From: Armigeres subalbatus
Lineage: Eukaryota; Arthropoda; Insecta; Diptera; Culicidae
NCBI RefSeq assembly: GCF_024139115.2
Contig: NC_085140.1
Span: 413,738,283 to 413,802,282 of the forward strand
DNA: 64,000 bases
Direction of reading: 5' to 3'
A program made the translations under genes and the position numbers. This document shows, piece by piece, positions 44,697 through 56,625 of the stretch (within the stretch, counting starts at the first letter, position 1; the number at the start of each line of letters is the position of its first letter). The notes beneath the pieces are model-generated. The model was not told the DNA's origin. It ran no database searches and saw only the letters and a program-made list of their open reading frames with translations.

Positions 44697-45694
44697 TTCG
44701 TCTCATGAACCGTTTGCACCAAAGTGGCTTTCAAGTCCAGCGCCCTTAACTACCAGTTGCAGTGTTCTGCTCGGTTTTAGGGCCGTTCACTTTAAGTTTT
44801 TTTAATTAAAAAATCTGGTTTCCATCTCAACCGAATGACTTGGTTTTAGGTACCATTCTGACTCAAATCCCGGACATGACTCATATTCTGAACACTAGCA
44901 CTAGTTTCGCACTGAGGATCAATATAACAAACGAATTCAAGCTCCTGTGGAGAAAATTGCACGAATAAAGTCAAAATGGGCATTTAAAAGCTGGTGTTCG
45001 AAATTTGAGTCATGTTCGGTATTTGAGTCAAAACGGTACATGGCTTCATATGTTAATGAAAAGTATAAGCTTCCGAATGTATGTGACTAATGCGATGTAT
45101 AAGTTTTTTCTTATACATGTCATTAAGCGCCTGCTTTGGCAAAAAAGTATTAGAAATATTAATAATAAACAACATTAAATTTTTTTACGTGTAGCATTTG
45201 TTGATTTCTAGTTGTCGCAATAGGGTTTTATCGACTCGCGCTTTTTTGTCGGACTCGACAACACGACTATCCCTTCTCCGCCAGCAATGAATGCCTCGAC
45301 CAGGATGCATTTATTGGGGGGTGTTCTGACTTGTCAATATCCCCTACTCAGCCATCTTGGATTTTTGTATGGAATTTATGCTCGTTTGTATACGTTTTGC
45401 ACTGAAAATGTATGTCCCCCCCCCCCGCGCGCTGGTTATTCCCATCTACTGACAAAGTCATATAACCTGTACATAAAAAAATCTTGGCCTCGACACTCCA
45501 ACTAACAGTGGACGGAGATTCTGCCAAAGGTCCATGGCTCGTATTGCTCCACCAGTGATGGCTCGCTGCTCTAACTCATATGCACCGTCCGTAGCCAGAA
45601 CAGATATTATTTGCAAGGTCCGATGCGTATCGTCTCGTATATTTCGTAAAATCGCTAAATCGTGGTACACGCACTCACCAGTAACAAACACGAT
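44697..45694. other. No gene recognised
   Basis: Contains a short run of 11 C at 45417-45427. GACTCAAATCCCGGACATGAC near 44870 and GAGTCATGTTCGGTATTTGAG near 45010 form an imperfect inverted pair, perhaps a small MITE. No coding signal. Confidence 0.3.
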
Positions 45695-45920
45695 AGCTTG
45701 TGGGCTTCATGACCGTGCGGTTAGCGACGTCAATCGACTAGACACATGTGCTATGGAGTATGGGTTCGATTCCCGCCCCGGTAAGGAGGAAAGATTTCGT
45801 GATCGAAAAAATCTCCACTGGTCCACTGGGTGTTGTATGTCCTGTCGTTGTATCATGCTAGGTGTTAAGTGTTCAGTCTGTACGACCTTTGGTCGAAGAC
45901 GGTGTTCCTGTCTTTTTTGA
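45695..45920 (+). mobile_element. tRNA-derived SINE, third family
   Basis: Head GACCGTGCGGTTAGCGACG (box A-like), 40 bp of tRNA-like spacer, then GGGTTCGATTCCCGCCCCGG (strong box B). The body includes AAATCTCCACTGGTCCACTG and ends GTTCCTGTC followed by T6 at 45912-45917, which could stop RNA polymerase III. The sequence lacks isotype-typical tRNA pairing and continues well past 75 nt, so it is a SINE and not a tRNA gene. Confidence 0.7.
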
Positions 45921-46324
45921 TAGACAATAGATTGAAATGTAAACATTAAGGCTCAATAATTCCCTGATGTTCGGGTTTGCAGAAATCGCTCTCAATAGAT
46001 AATAAACAACGAAAAAGAGAGGCAAAAACTGTTCCGAATCATAACAAGCCATGGTAACAAATTTATCAAACTTGTATACAAGTGCAAGAAAACATAATCG
46101 GATGAGAAGCCCCAACAGAAAAAAGGTGTTTTGGCTTTGTTTTCGCTCATTTTGTGTTGGTTACTGCACAGCTGTGTAGAACAAGTTGAAAATCATCATC
46201 AAAGCTAGTGATGTATATGTATACAGAGATGATAAGTGAGAGACTGCCTGTTGTTTAAACTTCATCTGAAAACAATAGGAGCGCATCAAAATCGTGCTTA
46301 TACTTTCTGGAACACCCTATACTT

Positions 46325-46468
46325 AATCAACACAAGATCGTATATGATGCGGTATGAGATGCTAAAGTGGAGGCGATATAGGAACTTCCTCATACAACAT
46401 GTTCCTCATAGTACATGTGTACTGTTTTAGCATCTTATGTTGCATCATATGCGATTTTGTGATGACTG
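46325..46468. mobile_element. Short MITE, second copy of the 2751-2889 family
   Basis: The left arm has ACACAAGATCGTATATGATG and AAAGTGGAGGCGATATA; the right arm reversed has CAGTCATCACAAAATCGC and ATAAGATGCTAAAACAG. Outer few bases of the left end are diverged. Confidence 0.7.
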
Positions 46469-47363
46469 AGTAGGATTCTTCAGGATAGTATTTTAGGTAA
46501 ATATTTTTTTGAATTGGCAATCCAGAAAAAAATCCCTGATTTCTGATGGAATTGTCATGGGTTCTCTACGCATTTTTTCCGAAATTTCAGATGGAATATC
46601 GTTTGTCAATCGAATATCCTTTGAGATTATTAGCGGAATTTTTGACGTAGGACTTACGTCTTTCTTTACTATACTGGGAGTCATTTGAATTTTTGGAAAT
46701 CGAGAACGTTACGCTGGAAGAAAAGATTTCGAACTTTACTAGCGCCTTTATCTTTCGATGGATTTTGATGATTTACATATCAATGGGTTCAGACACTCTC
46801 CAGCAATTTTCAATTTGATTATTAACGATAAACTATTGAAAATTTCAATTCTTTTCAAAGCCAATACAAATTTGATATATGACCAATCCCGTATATCCCT
46901 AACACGGACATCAGAATGATGTAAGTCACGGTCCACCGCAAGATTTTTTTGCCTGCCGTGTGCGAGTCATTCCAGTTTATGACAACAGCGCGTACTGATG
47001 TGCTTTTTGCTCGCGCATTGTTGTGTCTTTCCTCGTTCGTCGCTGTGTTTACGTACACAGCATGTAGTCGCTAGCGGGAGAGCTGCCGGTGGGTGACATA
47101 AGTACTTAGGAGAGACCCCATCCGGTTTCTCGGTCACACTGAGTGGTCAAAGATGTCTCCAGCTGCGGCGTGGCCCAAATATGCACGTTGGACAGCAGCA
47201 AAGCATTCCTCCGTGCAGATGGTAATAGAACTGGAGGACGCCCCGATGAAGAAAATTAGAAGAAAAACAGTGAGTACAGAAATATTGTTGGATAGCAAGA
47301 CAAAAAGCTAGAGCTAGGATATAGAGACGATATGAAGTTGGTATTCGAAGAGAACACAATTTT
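46469..47363. other. Repeat fragments; no supported gene
   Basis: 46500-46700 has degenerate GAAATTTCAG words and TTTTTGACGTAGGACTTACG, which resembles 15559. At 47152 an ATG opens MSPAAAWPKYARWTAAKHSS and runs to a possible donor (ACAGTGAGT) near 47269; this could be a short exon but has nothing to join to. Confidence 0.2.
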
Positions 47364-47600
47364 TCATGGCCCGGTCGGCCAAACGACATGCACAGCCGTT
47401 TTACCCTTTCGACAAAATTACATTTCGGTCAAATGACATATGACGACAAAATTGTCGGCCATATGACTTATTCGGTCATATTTAGTACTTGATCAGCAAA
47501 ATAGCTTCTTCGGCCAACTAGTTTACGACCTAATAATAATTTGTAAATAGATGACTTTTGGTCTAACGTTTTATTCGGCCAAGTGGCTTCCGACCCTTCT
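47364..47600. repeat. Diverged GGCCGAA/GACAAAATGAC word array
   Basis: TCGGCCAAACGACATGC, TTTCGACAAAATTACATTTC, GTCGGCCATATGACTTATTC and TTCGGCCAAGTGGCTTCCG. Same grammar as 22333-22625. The right end, GACCCTTCTCC, is the complement of the GGAGAAAGGG terminus at 30572. Confidence 0.65.
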
Positions 47601-48999
47601 CCAACTCATACACAGATAAAAATTGAGCAAATACAGCAATTGACCGATAGTTTTACTTAGAAAAATCTACTGTTGCAACAAGACTGATGCCGAAACATCT
47701 TCGTGAGATAAAAAGCACAGCATCTTTTCTAAAATGCAGAGAGAATCACATTAATGAAATTGCAGTTTTTAAAAGTAAAGATTTTAACACAAGTACATCC
47801 AGGAAACGACTAAATGGAAATGGAACATGTTGAGCAATGCACTTTTGAACTGGTGTACATGGTGTTCAAAGAGTGGAGAATAGAGATAGTCAATGCAAAT
47901 AATATAGGCAAGTGTTGGTATCGAATGCACAATAATTACGTTTGGTAGAAATTCCCATATGGTTTTAAAGGCAAAGGGAACAAATTACGTTGAGCTGTAA
48001 AGCCAAGTCATGATGCCACTACGATTATAGAGCTTTATGGTGTTTAACGAAGTTAGACGACTTGCGACGAAGTTTGGTTAAGATTTTTAATTGGGAGAAA
48101 CATTCACTGATCTGACCTGCGGATGAAAGGTATTTGAGTCTGAAGTTTAAATTGGTAATTTTGTGACGAATGTTATTTTTTTAAAAGAATAAAAACGAGT
48201 TAGTTTCTCTGATATATTACAAAAGGAAAATTATATTTTTATGTCACTAGTATTTACTTTTGATGACGTAAGTAAGGGTTTTGGAATTGGTTCGGTCGAA
48301 GTAAAATCGGAGCGTCTGTGGGCAGCTTGTACGTCTATTGGACGGTAAAGTCCAACAGTACAGTCTCCAATTGAAATATTATTCCCTTGAAAATCTTGGT
48401 TTATTTAGTATGCTTCTGGAATGTTTTTATTGCATTGAAAGACAATCCCTTTCAATGCAATAAAAATTTCATTACTTGCAATTTATTTATTTTAAAATTG
48501 AAACAATCCACTTATGGAGTGATTGCATGAAAGGTTTCACTCTCAATGTTAAAAAATCTTTTTTTGACTATCTTCCTATCGTTTTTTGTGCTTTCTTCCG
48601 CTGTGTTTACTCTTTGAAATTGATTGAAAGCTTTGAGCCTACGAGTGCAACCCCCAACCGACCGAAACGACGAAACGCCTCCTCTTGGAGAGTAATCGAT
48701 AAATGGTTTGAAAAATGATACCGATTGGAAACACCGAAAGCCACACAGAACAGAACACACACACACATATCAAGAATGGCTGGCCAATAGTCAGAAGTCA
48801 GAGACGATTTCCGTTTTGATGCCTCAACCAAATGCTGAAACACCGGTGCCGCAGTATACACAACTCGCAGGAGGAACACACAGTGAGAGCAACAGGAATA
48901 CACACTAAACGTCATTTTACCCTCCAACCTAAACACGGAGGGCGTGGGACATGTGGGTGGCGTGGAAATAGGATGATGACTATTTTCAAGCATCATTAC
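47601..48999. other. No gene recognised; proposed intron
   Basis: AT-rich. 48530-48960 carries overlapping frames on both strands with no domain or splice context. Confidence 0.3.
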
Positions 49000-49212
49000 C
49001 CTGCTAAATGGTCGGTGCTGTGGCTCGAATAGGCAGCAGCCTTTGCGGAAGGAAACGCCAATGGACTCGACGGTGGCTGCGTCGCAGGCACATCCAGGAC
49101 AAACAGCGAACTGGGCATAGCAGCAGCAGCAGCGGTCGGACTCGGACGATCCAAATCAATGGCCGATGCAGAGCAGTGCAACCGTTGATGATGGTGGGGT
49201 TGTTGTTGAAAG
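49000..49212 (-). CDS. Exon of the long minus-strand gene (Q/H/A/P-rich)
   Basis: 213 bp on the minus strand after a pyrimidine-rich acceptor (TTTCTCTCTCC...CCGCCGTCTAG, ending at 49213) and before a donor (GCAGGGTAATG). With AG supplied by the upstream exon the frame reads SFQQQPHHHQRLHCSASAID, then an A5 run, MPSSLFVLDVPATQ and SSHSTDHLAG, leaving two bases (phase 2). Composition is far more GC-rich than the flanks. The low-complexity content suggests a disordered region; no domain seen. Confidence 0.65.
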
Positions 49213-50060
49213 CTAGACGGCGGGGGTGCAGGTTGTGGAGAGAGAAACGGTAGAACGGACACAGTGGGAATAGCAAGCGAGAGGCTTCGATTGCGAAGAA
49301 ATAAGAGAGAAGGATTTTTTTTTCCGGAAATGGAAATTCGATTAAGAATTTTTTGGGTGTTGTGGTCAGATGATGGAAGATCGATACGTAATTGGAGAGA
49401 AGTAAACAAAATGGAAAGCTATTATTTTGTCAGCTTATTATTTGTTGTGACGCATATTTCTCTAAGATGAAATGAATGAAATAATGGATCGTAGATTTTT
49501 TTTACTGAGCAGTGTCTTCAATAATAAATCGATAAGTGTTCATTGTAATTGTAATTTCTTACTGGTTAATTTTGAATAAACGTAAGAGAATACAATGATA
49601 TCTTGTACAACTAACATCATCCTGAAAACAAATGGCTACAATGGATAAATTAATAATTATTGCAACTATGTGTCGTTAAATATAAAAGTAAAAAGAATTT
49701 AAAGCATAGTTTTCTACGACCCACTAAACCTGTTTTTATATGAAATGTCTAAGAAACAAATTGAATAAACTTTAGTTGTTATGGAACAATAGAGAGTGAG
49801 AGAAAGAGAGAAATAAGTACTGTAGTTACTACTTGTTTAATTACAGCCATAAATGAGAGAATAAAAACCTATGCACTCCTTACTACAGTAATGAATGTGA
49901 AGCCACTTGAAATTGAAACGCTACAAGAATAACAGAGTCGTAAAAGTAGAGAAGAACCAACAACAATGAGCTCTGTTTATCTTGGGCCATTAAAAATACA
50001 TCCACTTGAAGGGATTCTACATCGTTCACTCACATCCAAAGAGAATTGATATCCACCTAC

Positions 50061-50297
50061 CTTGGTCCCTCTATCCGTACGGCTTCGTCGTCCATTGGCA
50101 TCCAGGTGCAGCGCCTGACATCTCCCGCTGGCAGGGTGGCACTGCTGCCAGTGACCATCGCACCTCCGGTTCCCGTGCCCGCTCCTCCGGCACTTCCCGC
50201 CAGAAACGATGTCGGTTTTCGACGGAAGTACGGATTATCCAGCTCATCGTCGTACTGTTGCAGAATGGATTTTGTGATGGGTCCCGGATTAATGTAT
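50061..50297 (-). CDS. Exon of the long minus-strand gene
   Basis: 237 bp on the minus strand between acceptor ATTCATTCCAG and donor CCAAGGTAGGT, both strong. It encodes YINPGPITKSILQQYDDELD, NPYFRRKPTSFLAG, a G/A/T-rich linker and RRCTWMPMDDEAVRIEGP. Phase 2 at both ends, so joining to 49212 gives IEGP-S-FQQQ in frame. This is the most protein-like of the four exons, with acidic and basic blocks and aromatic residues, but I do not recognise the family. Upstream exons should lie beyond 50298 or outside the window. Confidence 0.75.
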
Positions 50298-50979
50298 CTG
50301 GAATGAATTATCGGAGGGGAATCGATCATTAGCACTAATTAGGCTTATTTTATGATATTCGGTTCGGTCTCCTCTCCAATATGCTGGAAAATTATCGTAA
50401 ACCGAACGCCATTTAGATTGGTTAATCTATAATGCAAAATTTGGCTTTGAATACTGATACAATACCGTTTACAATATTCAAAAACGGGTTATTGGATTAT
50501 AGAGTTCCTATTGAATTAAATTGTATTGTATATCATAGATGCATTTTCACCGTCTGATAGCGATGGAACGTCGACGACGAGTTCAGTTACAAGTTCCATA
50601 TGGTTTTAAGGATCTCTGAATGATTGAACTATTTACGTTTCGATGTGGTTTGGGTGATCAAAACCATTTAAATATCTATCATATGAAAATGCGGCTTATC
50701 ATTTTCCGCGCTTTAGCGAATAAGGTCATTGATATCCAAGATAATTTCCTTATTTTTTGTAATGATGAATTCATCTAAGATTTGTGAAAGATTCGTGCAG
50801 AAATATTAAAAGTTAAAGCAATCCATCTATGCGTAAATGATGCCAAGGTGTAGCGAGAATTTAACATGCTCACTAAGAAAACGAATAATTACCTATAGGA
50901 GAAGTTCCTAAAAATGAGTTAGAATTTTTCTTGTAAATAAATGTATTTTGGCCATAACACAGAATCCCAAAAGCTAAAA
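50298..50979. other. No gene recognised; proposed intron
   Basis: AT-rich sequence before the satellite. Confidence 0.3.
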
Positions 50980-51964
50980 AATGTAAAAATCTAAGAATCT
51001 AAAAATCTAAAAATCTAAAAATCTAAAAATCTAAAAATCTAAAAATCTAAAAATCTAAAAATCTAAAAATCTAAAAATCTAAAAATCTAAAAATCTAAAA
51101 ATCTAAAAATCTAAAAATCTAATAATCTAAAAATCTAAAAATCTTAAAATCTAAAAATCTAAAAATCTAAAAATCTAAAAATCTAAAAATCTAAAAATCT
51201 AAAAATCTAAAAATCTAAAAATCTAAAAATCTAAAAATCTAAAAATCTAAACATCTAAAAATCTAAAAATCTAAAAATCTAAAAATCTTAAAATCTAAAA
51301 ATTTAAAAATATAAAAATCTAAAAATTTAAAAATCTAAAAATCTAAAAACCTAAAAATCTAAAAATCTAAAAATCTAAAAATCTAAAAATCTAAAAATCT
51401 AAAAATCTAAAAATCTAAAAATCTAAAAATCTAAAAATCTAAAAATCTAAAAATCTAAAAATCTAAATATCTAAAGATCTAAAAATCTAAAAATCTAAAA
51501 ATCTAAAAATCTAAAAATCTAAAAATCTAAAAATTTAAAAATCTAAAAATATAAAAATCTAAAAATCTAAAAATCTAAAAATCTAAAAATCTAAAAATCT
51601 AAAAATCTAAAAATCTAAAAATCTAAAAATCTAAAAATCTAAAAATCTAAAAATCTAAAAATCTAAAAATCTAAAAATCAAAAAATCAAAAAATCTAAAA
51701 ATCTAAAAATCTAAAAATCTAAAAATCTAAAAATCTAAAAATCTAAAAATCTAAAAATCTAAAAATCTAAAAATCTAAAAATCTAAAAATCTAAAAATTT
51801 AAAAATCTAAAAATCTAAAAACCTAAAAATCTAAAAATCTAAAAATTTAAAAATCTAAAATCTAAAAATCTAAAAATCTAAAAATCTAAAAAACTAAAAA
51901 TTTAAAAATCTAAAAATCTAGAAATCTAAAAATCTAAAAATCTAAAAATCTAAAAATCTAAAAA
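50980..51964. repeat. (CTAAAAAT)n satellite, left part
   Basis: About 120 tandem copies of the octamer CTAAAAAT, with rare point variants (CTAATAAT, CTTAAAAT, CTAAAAAC) and almost no indels. It resumes at 56755 on the far side of the LINE. Confidence 0.97.
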
Positions 51965-52045
51965 TTTTTTTTTTTTTTTTTTTTGTGGTTTAAAATTCAG
52001 TTTATTTTGTCAAACAGTGTTAGTATTTATAATGTTGTTGCAATT

Positions 52046-55000
52046 TCAAAAATCTAATGTTAATTCAAACTCCAAAACGTTAACATCAATTATACCATTA
52101 CATTTTATAATGAAGCAGATGTAATTATGAAGCATTTTCAGAATTTTTACTCGAGTTGTCTTCCGAATACCTGGCAGAGCAGGCCTCGCGAGGTCATCGA
52201 ATGATAGTCGTCTCCATCCACCCATTACTTCCGCCAGCTTCTGCTGCAGGACCGTCCATGCCGGGCCGACACGAGCGCAGGAAGAGAATTTATGCTGAAG
52301 CGTTTCAAGATTGCCACAGTGTTGGCAGTTTTCGTCGGCTGCTAGTTGCATCACATACAGCAGTTTGCGGTGCTCAGTTTTTCCGTTCACGAAAAGGTAG
52401 AGTTGTGTTCGTTGTGCTGATGAGAGCTCTTTCATGCATATGTTGCGCCACGCGCGTGGCCAGTCAACTGCCGGACTGTTGCGTTCCACCTTTGGCAGCT
52501 CAGTTTGCAGTACTAGGTGCTGGTGGATTTGATCGGCGGAGGGGTTTTGTAGGATTTGGCGGGGAATGTGGGATAAATTTGAAAGGATTTGTTTGATGTC
52601 GGGATTGTCCATTGGAGTTACTGGGCGAGGAGTTGCGTGGAAAATAAGGGATTTGTAGTGAGGAATGGAATCGATCTCTTTAATATGTCTATTTATTGCT
52701 AGACTCTTCGCTTTCAGCGCCGGAACTGCCAGGCCTAAGCCACCGTGCTCCTTCTTCCGAACAAGTTGCATTATGGGAACGCGGGCGACTATTCCTCTCC
52801 ATAGGAATGTTCCCATCGACGACGTGATTTTGGCCGTATGAATGGCGAACGGTGGTAGCACCGAAGACAGGTACCACAATTTCGCCGTGCCAAACGTGTT
52901 CAGCATGAGCACCTTCTGGTGCAATGTGAGTTTCCTTAACGATTGCAGCCACATTTGCTGCGCAAACTTGCCCACCATTGCGTTCCAATTAATTGTTGTC
53001 ATCAATCGAATTGAGTTTGCGAAGGAAATACCCAAAATTTTGACTACATGAGTAGTCTGTAGCCACTGGGTTTCAAACATATTCCCTTCGCAAACCCCCA
53101 CATTCACCGCAACAGTTTTGCGCAAATTCAGTTGCGCTCCGGCGGCAAGACCAAAACGACGAAAAACTTCCCTCATCGCCTCGATCTGCCACGGTGACGT
53201 TACGATCACGCTGATGTCGTCGGCGTACGCAACAAGCAAATCTTCCCCACACACTTGTTCGAGCCGGCACACCAGTGGATGAAGGTAAAGGACGAAGAGG
53301 TGCATGGACAAAGGGTCGCCTTGCCGCACCGAACGAGAAATATCGAACGAACGAGAGAGGTGCCCATTCACAAGTAGCCGGGAAGTGGACCGGCTGGCAA
53401 TCCGTGCGAGAAGAGCAATGAGTTCCTCATTGAATCCGAGCGACCGCATGGTGTCGAAGAGAAACGAATGCCGAACCCGATCGAAGGCGTTCTCGAGATC
53501 AAAACTGATGATGAGCTTACCGGGGCGACGGTGGTGACGGAGGCTAGCTATCCGATCTTTCAGAGCAAGAGTGGCCTGGAAGATGTTGCGCTCTGCGTTT
53601 GAACATTTCTGTCCGGCGCTCAAAATACGGTGAGCTTGCATGACGCGTTCTAGCCGGGTTTTGATAATGCGAGAGAGAAGTTTGTAATCACTGTTTAGCA
53701 GCGATATCGGCCGGTACGCTCGGGCCGTATTTTCTCCACCCTTCTTTTTTACCAGCACAATGATACCCTCCACAAAGGCATGCGGGAGATTGCCGGTGAG
53801 TGCTTCATTAAGAAGCAGGTTCAGTTCACGATGGATGACATTGAACATACACGCTTAAAATCAATAACACAGAGATGTGTTTGCATCACACAAAACGGAC
53901 CTAATGCGGAACATCCCCTAGATGAGCGACAGTTACACAGGCACAAAAATGCCTCGTACGGTCGTGATAACGGTTCTTTTCAACATGTTAACGTTTGTAC
54001 AGATTCCTTGTTTCATGAGGAACCAAATACTGTTGAAAATATTGAAATCCAAGCTTCAATAAAACCACACGAGCTATTTTTGTGGCTGTGTAACTATCGC
54101 TCATCTAGGGGATGTTCCGCATTAGGTCCGTTTTGTGTGATGCAAACACATCTCTGTGTTATTGATTTTAAGCGTGTAACGAAGGTAGAACTCTCGTGGG
54201 ATACCGTCAGCTCCGGGAGATCGTTTCGGTGCGCTCGCTCTAATAGCAGACAAAATTTCCGCTGTTGTGATCTCTTCCGTACATGCTTCATTCAGTGGAT
54301 CGTCTGGTGGTATTATTCGCTCACAAACAAACCCATCCTCGTTGTTGTCTGCCGCTTCTTCCGTGTAGAGGCTCGAGAAAAAGGCGAACAGATTTGCTTC
54401 GATTTCATGGGGCTCATCAGCTACCTCGTTGTCAGCCGTTTGCAGCTGCGTAATGGTTGTTTTTTTCCGTCGTCTTTCCCCCAGCTGGAAGATCGACATG
54501 GGCTCTCCCGCCAGGTGGGTTTCGTTTATACGCATAAACGTGTGGGAAAAATTCCGTTGCAGTGACAGCATTTCACCTTTCAAACGGTTTATGGTGGTCA
54601 ACATTTCGGGATGTTGATAGTACCCATCGTAAGCTAGCCTTAGTTGCGCATAGAGACGCTGGTGCGCATCGTGGAAATCCTCGAAAATGGAACGAGATTT
54701 CCACTTAAAGAACGTTTTGATTTTGGGCTTAGCGTACGACAGCCACCATTCCATCCACGACCCGTAGTTTCTGCGCTGCCGAGTCCAATATTGCCACTTA
54801 TAATGGAACTCGGCAACGTTTTCTTCCGTCAGAAGATGCGGCCGCAGGGCCCAAAATCCGCGCCCGGGCTCATGTCCCAGTGGGGGGAGACATAATCTTA
54901 CCGTCAGCGCTTTATGGTCTGTGAAGCAGCAGACGTGCGTGTAGGCGGACTGCAGATTATTCCGCAGACCAGCGCTTACGTACATGCGATCTAATCAGGA

Positions 55001-55547
55001 TTGTGCGTTCCGGTTGATGTACGTGAACCCGGGATCTCGCGGGCACAACTTTTCCACACGTCATGCATCTGCAATTGTTGGACGGCTGTTTTGAGGACGG
55101 GCTTGTGTTCGGGCTGGACGAATCGCATGCGCGCAGTACGCAATTGAAATCGCCAGCGATGATGACGTTTGCGGTGCGGTGACGGAGGTAGTAGGCCAGC
55201 GTGCCATTGAAGAAATCTTCTCTGGCCGCTCGCTGCGCAGTGCCGGAGGGAGCGTAAACATTACAGATGGTCGTGTCGTGCAGTCTCAGCGCGATCAACC
55301 GGCTGTCCAAACTTTTCTCGACGTGAGAGACGTGGATGTGATCCTTCACTGCAACAGCTGTGCCTCTCCTCGTGTGGTCCACGTTCGCGAAAACGATAAA
55401 GCCAGGCAAGTGTTCGTTCTCGACTTCCTGCAGACACACGATATCGAGACTTTGGCTGCTGATGAAGGTTCGGAGTGCGTTCAGTTTTGTTTGGTTCGTG
55501 ATGGTTCCGATATTTATCGACGCGAGATTGTAGGACGCGAGAGCCAT
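52046..55547 (-). pseudogene. LINE ORF2: AP endonuclease and reverse transcriptase (broken)
   Basis: The ATG (55545-55547) directly abuts the ORF1 stop (TAAATG). The endonuclease part has SINIGTI, CLQEVE, NVYAPSG and IIAGDFN, and its last motif TDHKALTVRL. RT opens SPGADGIPREFYLR; after the MITE it continues with RPISLL, FDLENAFD, RQGDPLS and YADD (about residues 116-123, 175-181 and 208-211 of the 600-codon segment). A CQHC..H..C zinc-like motif lies near the C-terminus. Damage: a frameshift near 55105, a TGA near 54995 (likely from CGA) and the insertion at 53850-54176. It would encode target-primed reverse transcription if intact. Confidence 0.9.
53850..54176. mobile_element. 327-bp MITE in the LINE reverse transcriptase, TA flanks
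   Basis: Inverted ends of about 110 bp beginning CACGCTTAAAATCAATAACA, nearly perfect for the first 90 bp and then diverging (GCCACAAAAATAGCTCG against GGCACAAAAATGCCTCG). TA lies on both sides (53848-53849, 54177-54178). It separates EFYLR from FNVIHREL of the RT. The 261-codon + frame through it is an artefact. Confidence 0.92.
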
Positions 55548-56625
55548 TTATGGTTTGTAGTTCTCGTCCCGCTCGTCGTCTCCGTCGTCGCACCGTTGTT
55601 TCTTGCCGGGAGGACGCCCTCGGCTTCGGCTACTTCTTGTCGATGACGAAGAATCATCTGTTTCGTTGCCGGCAGTTCGGCTTTGCGACCGAATCGCGCT
55701 TACAGGCTTTCTGAATATATCCACTAATACCACTTCGGCGCATTGTGGTTGTGTGGTTGTTCGCAACGACGACGATGAAGAGCTGCGTGCCTGCTGTATT
55801 TGCAACAGTGGGCTGGGGGACACCGTTCGTGCGGTGCTTGCAGCTGGCTGACTTGTTGAGTGATTGTTTGAGCTAGACGGTTCGGTCTCACTCGTTGGCT
55901 TCGGTAGCTCGGGAAAGGCTTCCAGCGATGCTGGTCGAGGAGCGACAGAGCGCTGGCCGACCGGTTTAACGATCGGGGGTTGGCGCCGTTTGCCTTCTGC
56001 GGTGGTTGTCGTGGTCCAGCCTGCTTCGTCACGTTGGCGTAGCTCTTTTGGACCAGTAGTTTCTTGTTTTTCACACAAGACATGCCAGTGTGGGCCTGCT
56101 CTTTGCAGTGTTTGCAAGAGGGAATCTGCCGCTCGAAGACGATATACGCCTGCTGGCCATCGATCGTGACCCACGAATCGATGTTGCGTTTTATGAGCAT
56201 ACGAGCCGACCATATGCCGAGCGGAATTCCACCGAACTCGAAACCATCACCCCACGTTAATTCCCGCAGCGAGATCACTTCTCCGAACGCACTGAGGAAC
56301 TCAACTATCTTCTCTTCGGAAACGTTTTCCGGCAAATCATGCACTTTGACTTCTACACTTCCATCTTCTATGGTTATTCGAAGCTTGTGCTTCTTCCCGC
56401 AATGTCCACTTCGTGTTTTTCATCGTGATCATCCACGATTTTTTGTGCGAGCGTCAGGTCCTTGACCTTGACGAACGCACATTGTTCACCGCGATGGCAC
56501 TGGAGTCTCTCCACGTCTTCTTTCTTCAGTCCAAGCACTGTGCGGCAAAAGCCATGCACCTTCTCGAATGATGGCTTCACTGGGAAGCGCGAGTAATCGA
56601 TTCGGAAAGTGTTTTCTCGCCTCAT
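55548..56625 (-). pseudogene. LINE ORF1: RRM-like region and CCHC zinc knuckle (frameshifted)
   Basis: Starts MRRENTFRIDYSRFPV at 56625. After a 1-nt shift near 56396 it continues VHDLPENVSEEKIVEFL and VISLRELTWGDG, similar to an RNA-recognition-like fold, then a zinc knuckle CKHCKEQAHTGMSC (CX2CX4HX4C). A second shift near 56050 leads to a Ser/Arg-rich tail (SSSSTRSSRSRGRPPGKKQR). ORF1 proteins bind the element RNA. The stop TAA is contiguous with the ORF2 ATG, consistent with reinitiation. Confidence 0.8.

Noticed and set aside
45700..45780. Genuine tRNA gene
   Set aside because: Box A and B are present but cloverleaf pairing is poor and the repeat continues into a SINE body.
53780..54565. 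261-codon + strand frame
   Set aside because: Runs antisense through LINE ORF2 and both arms of the MITE, repeating part of its own translation.
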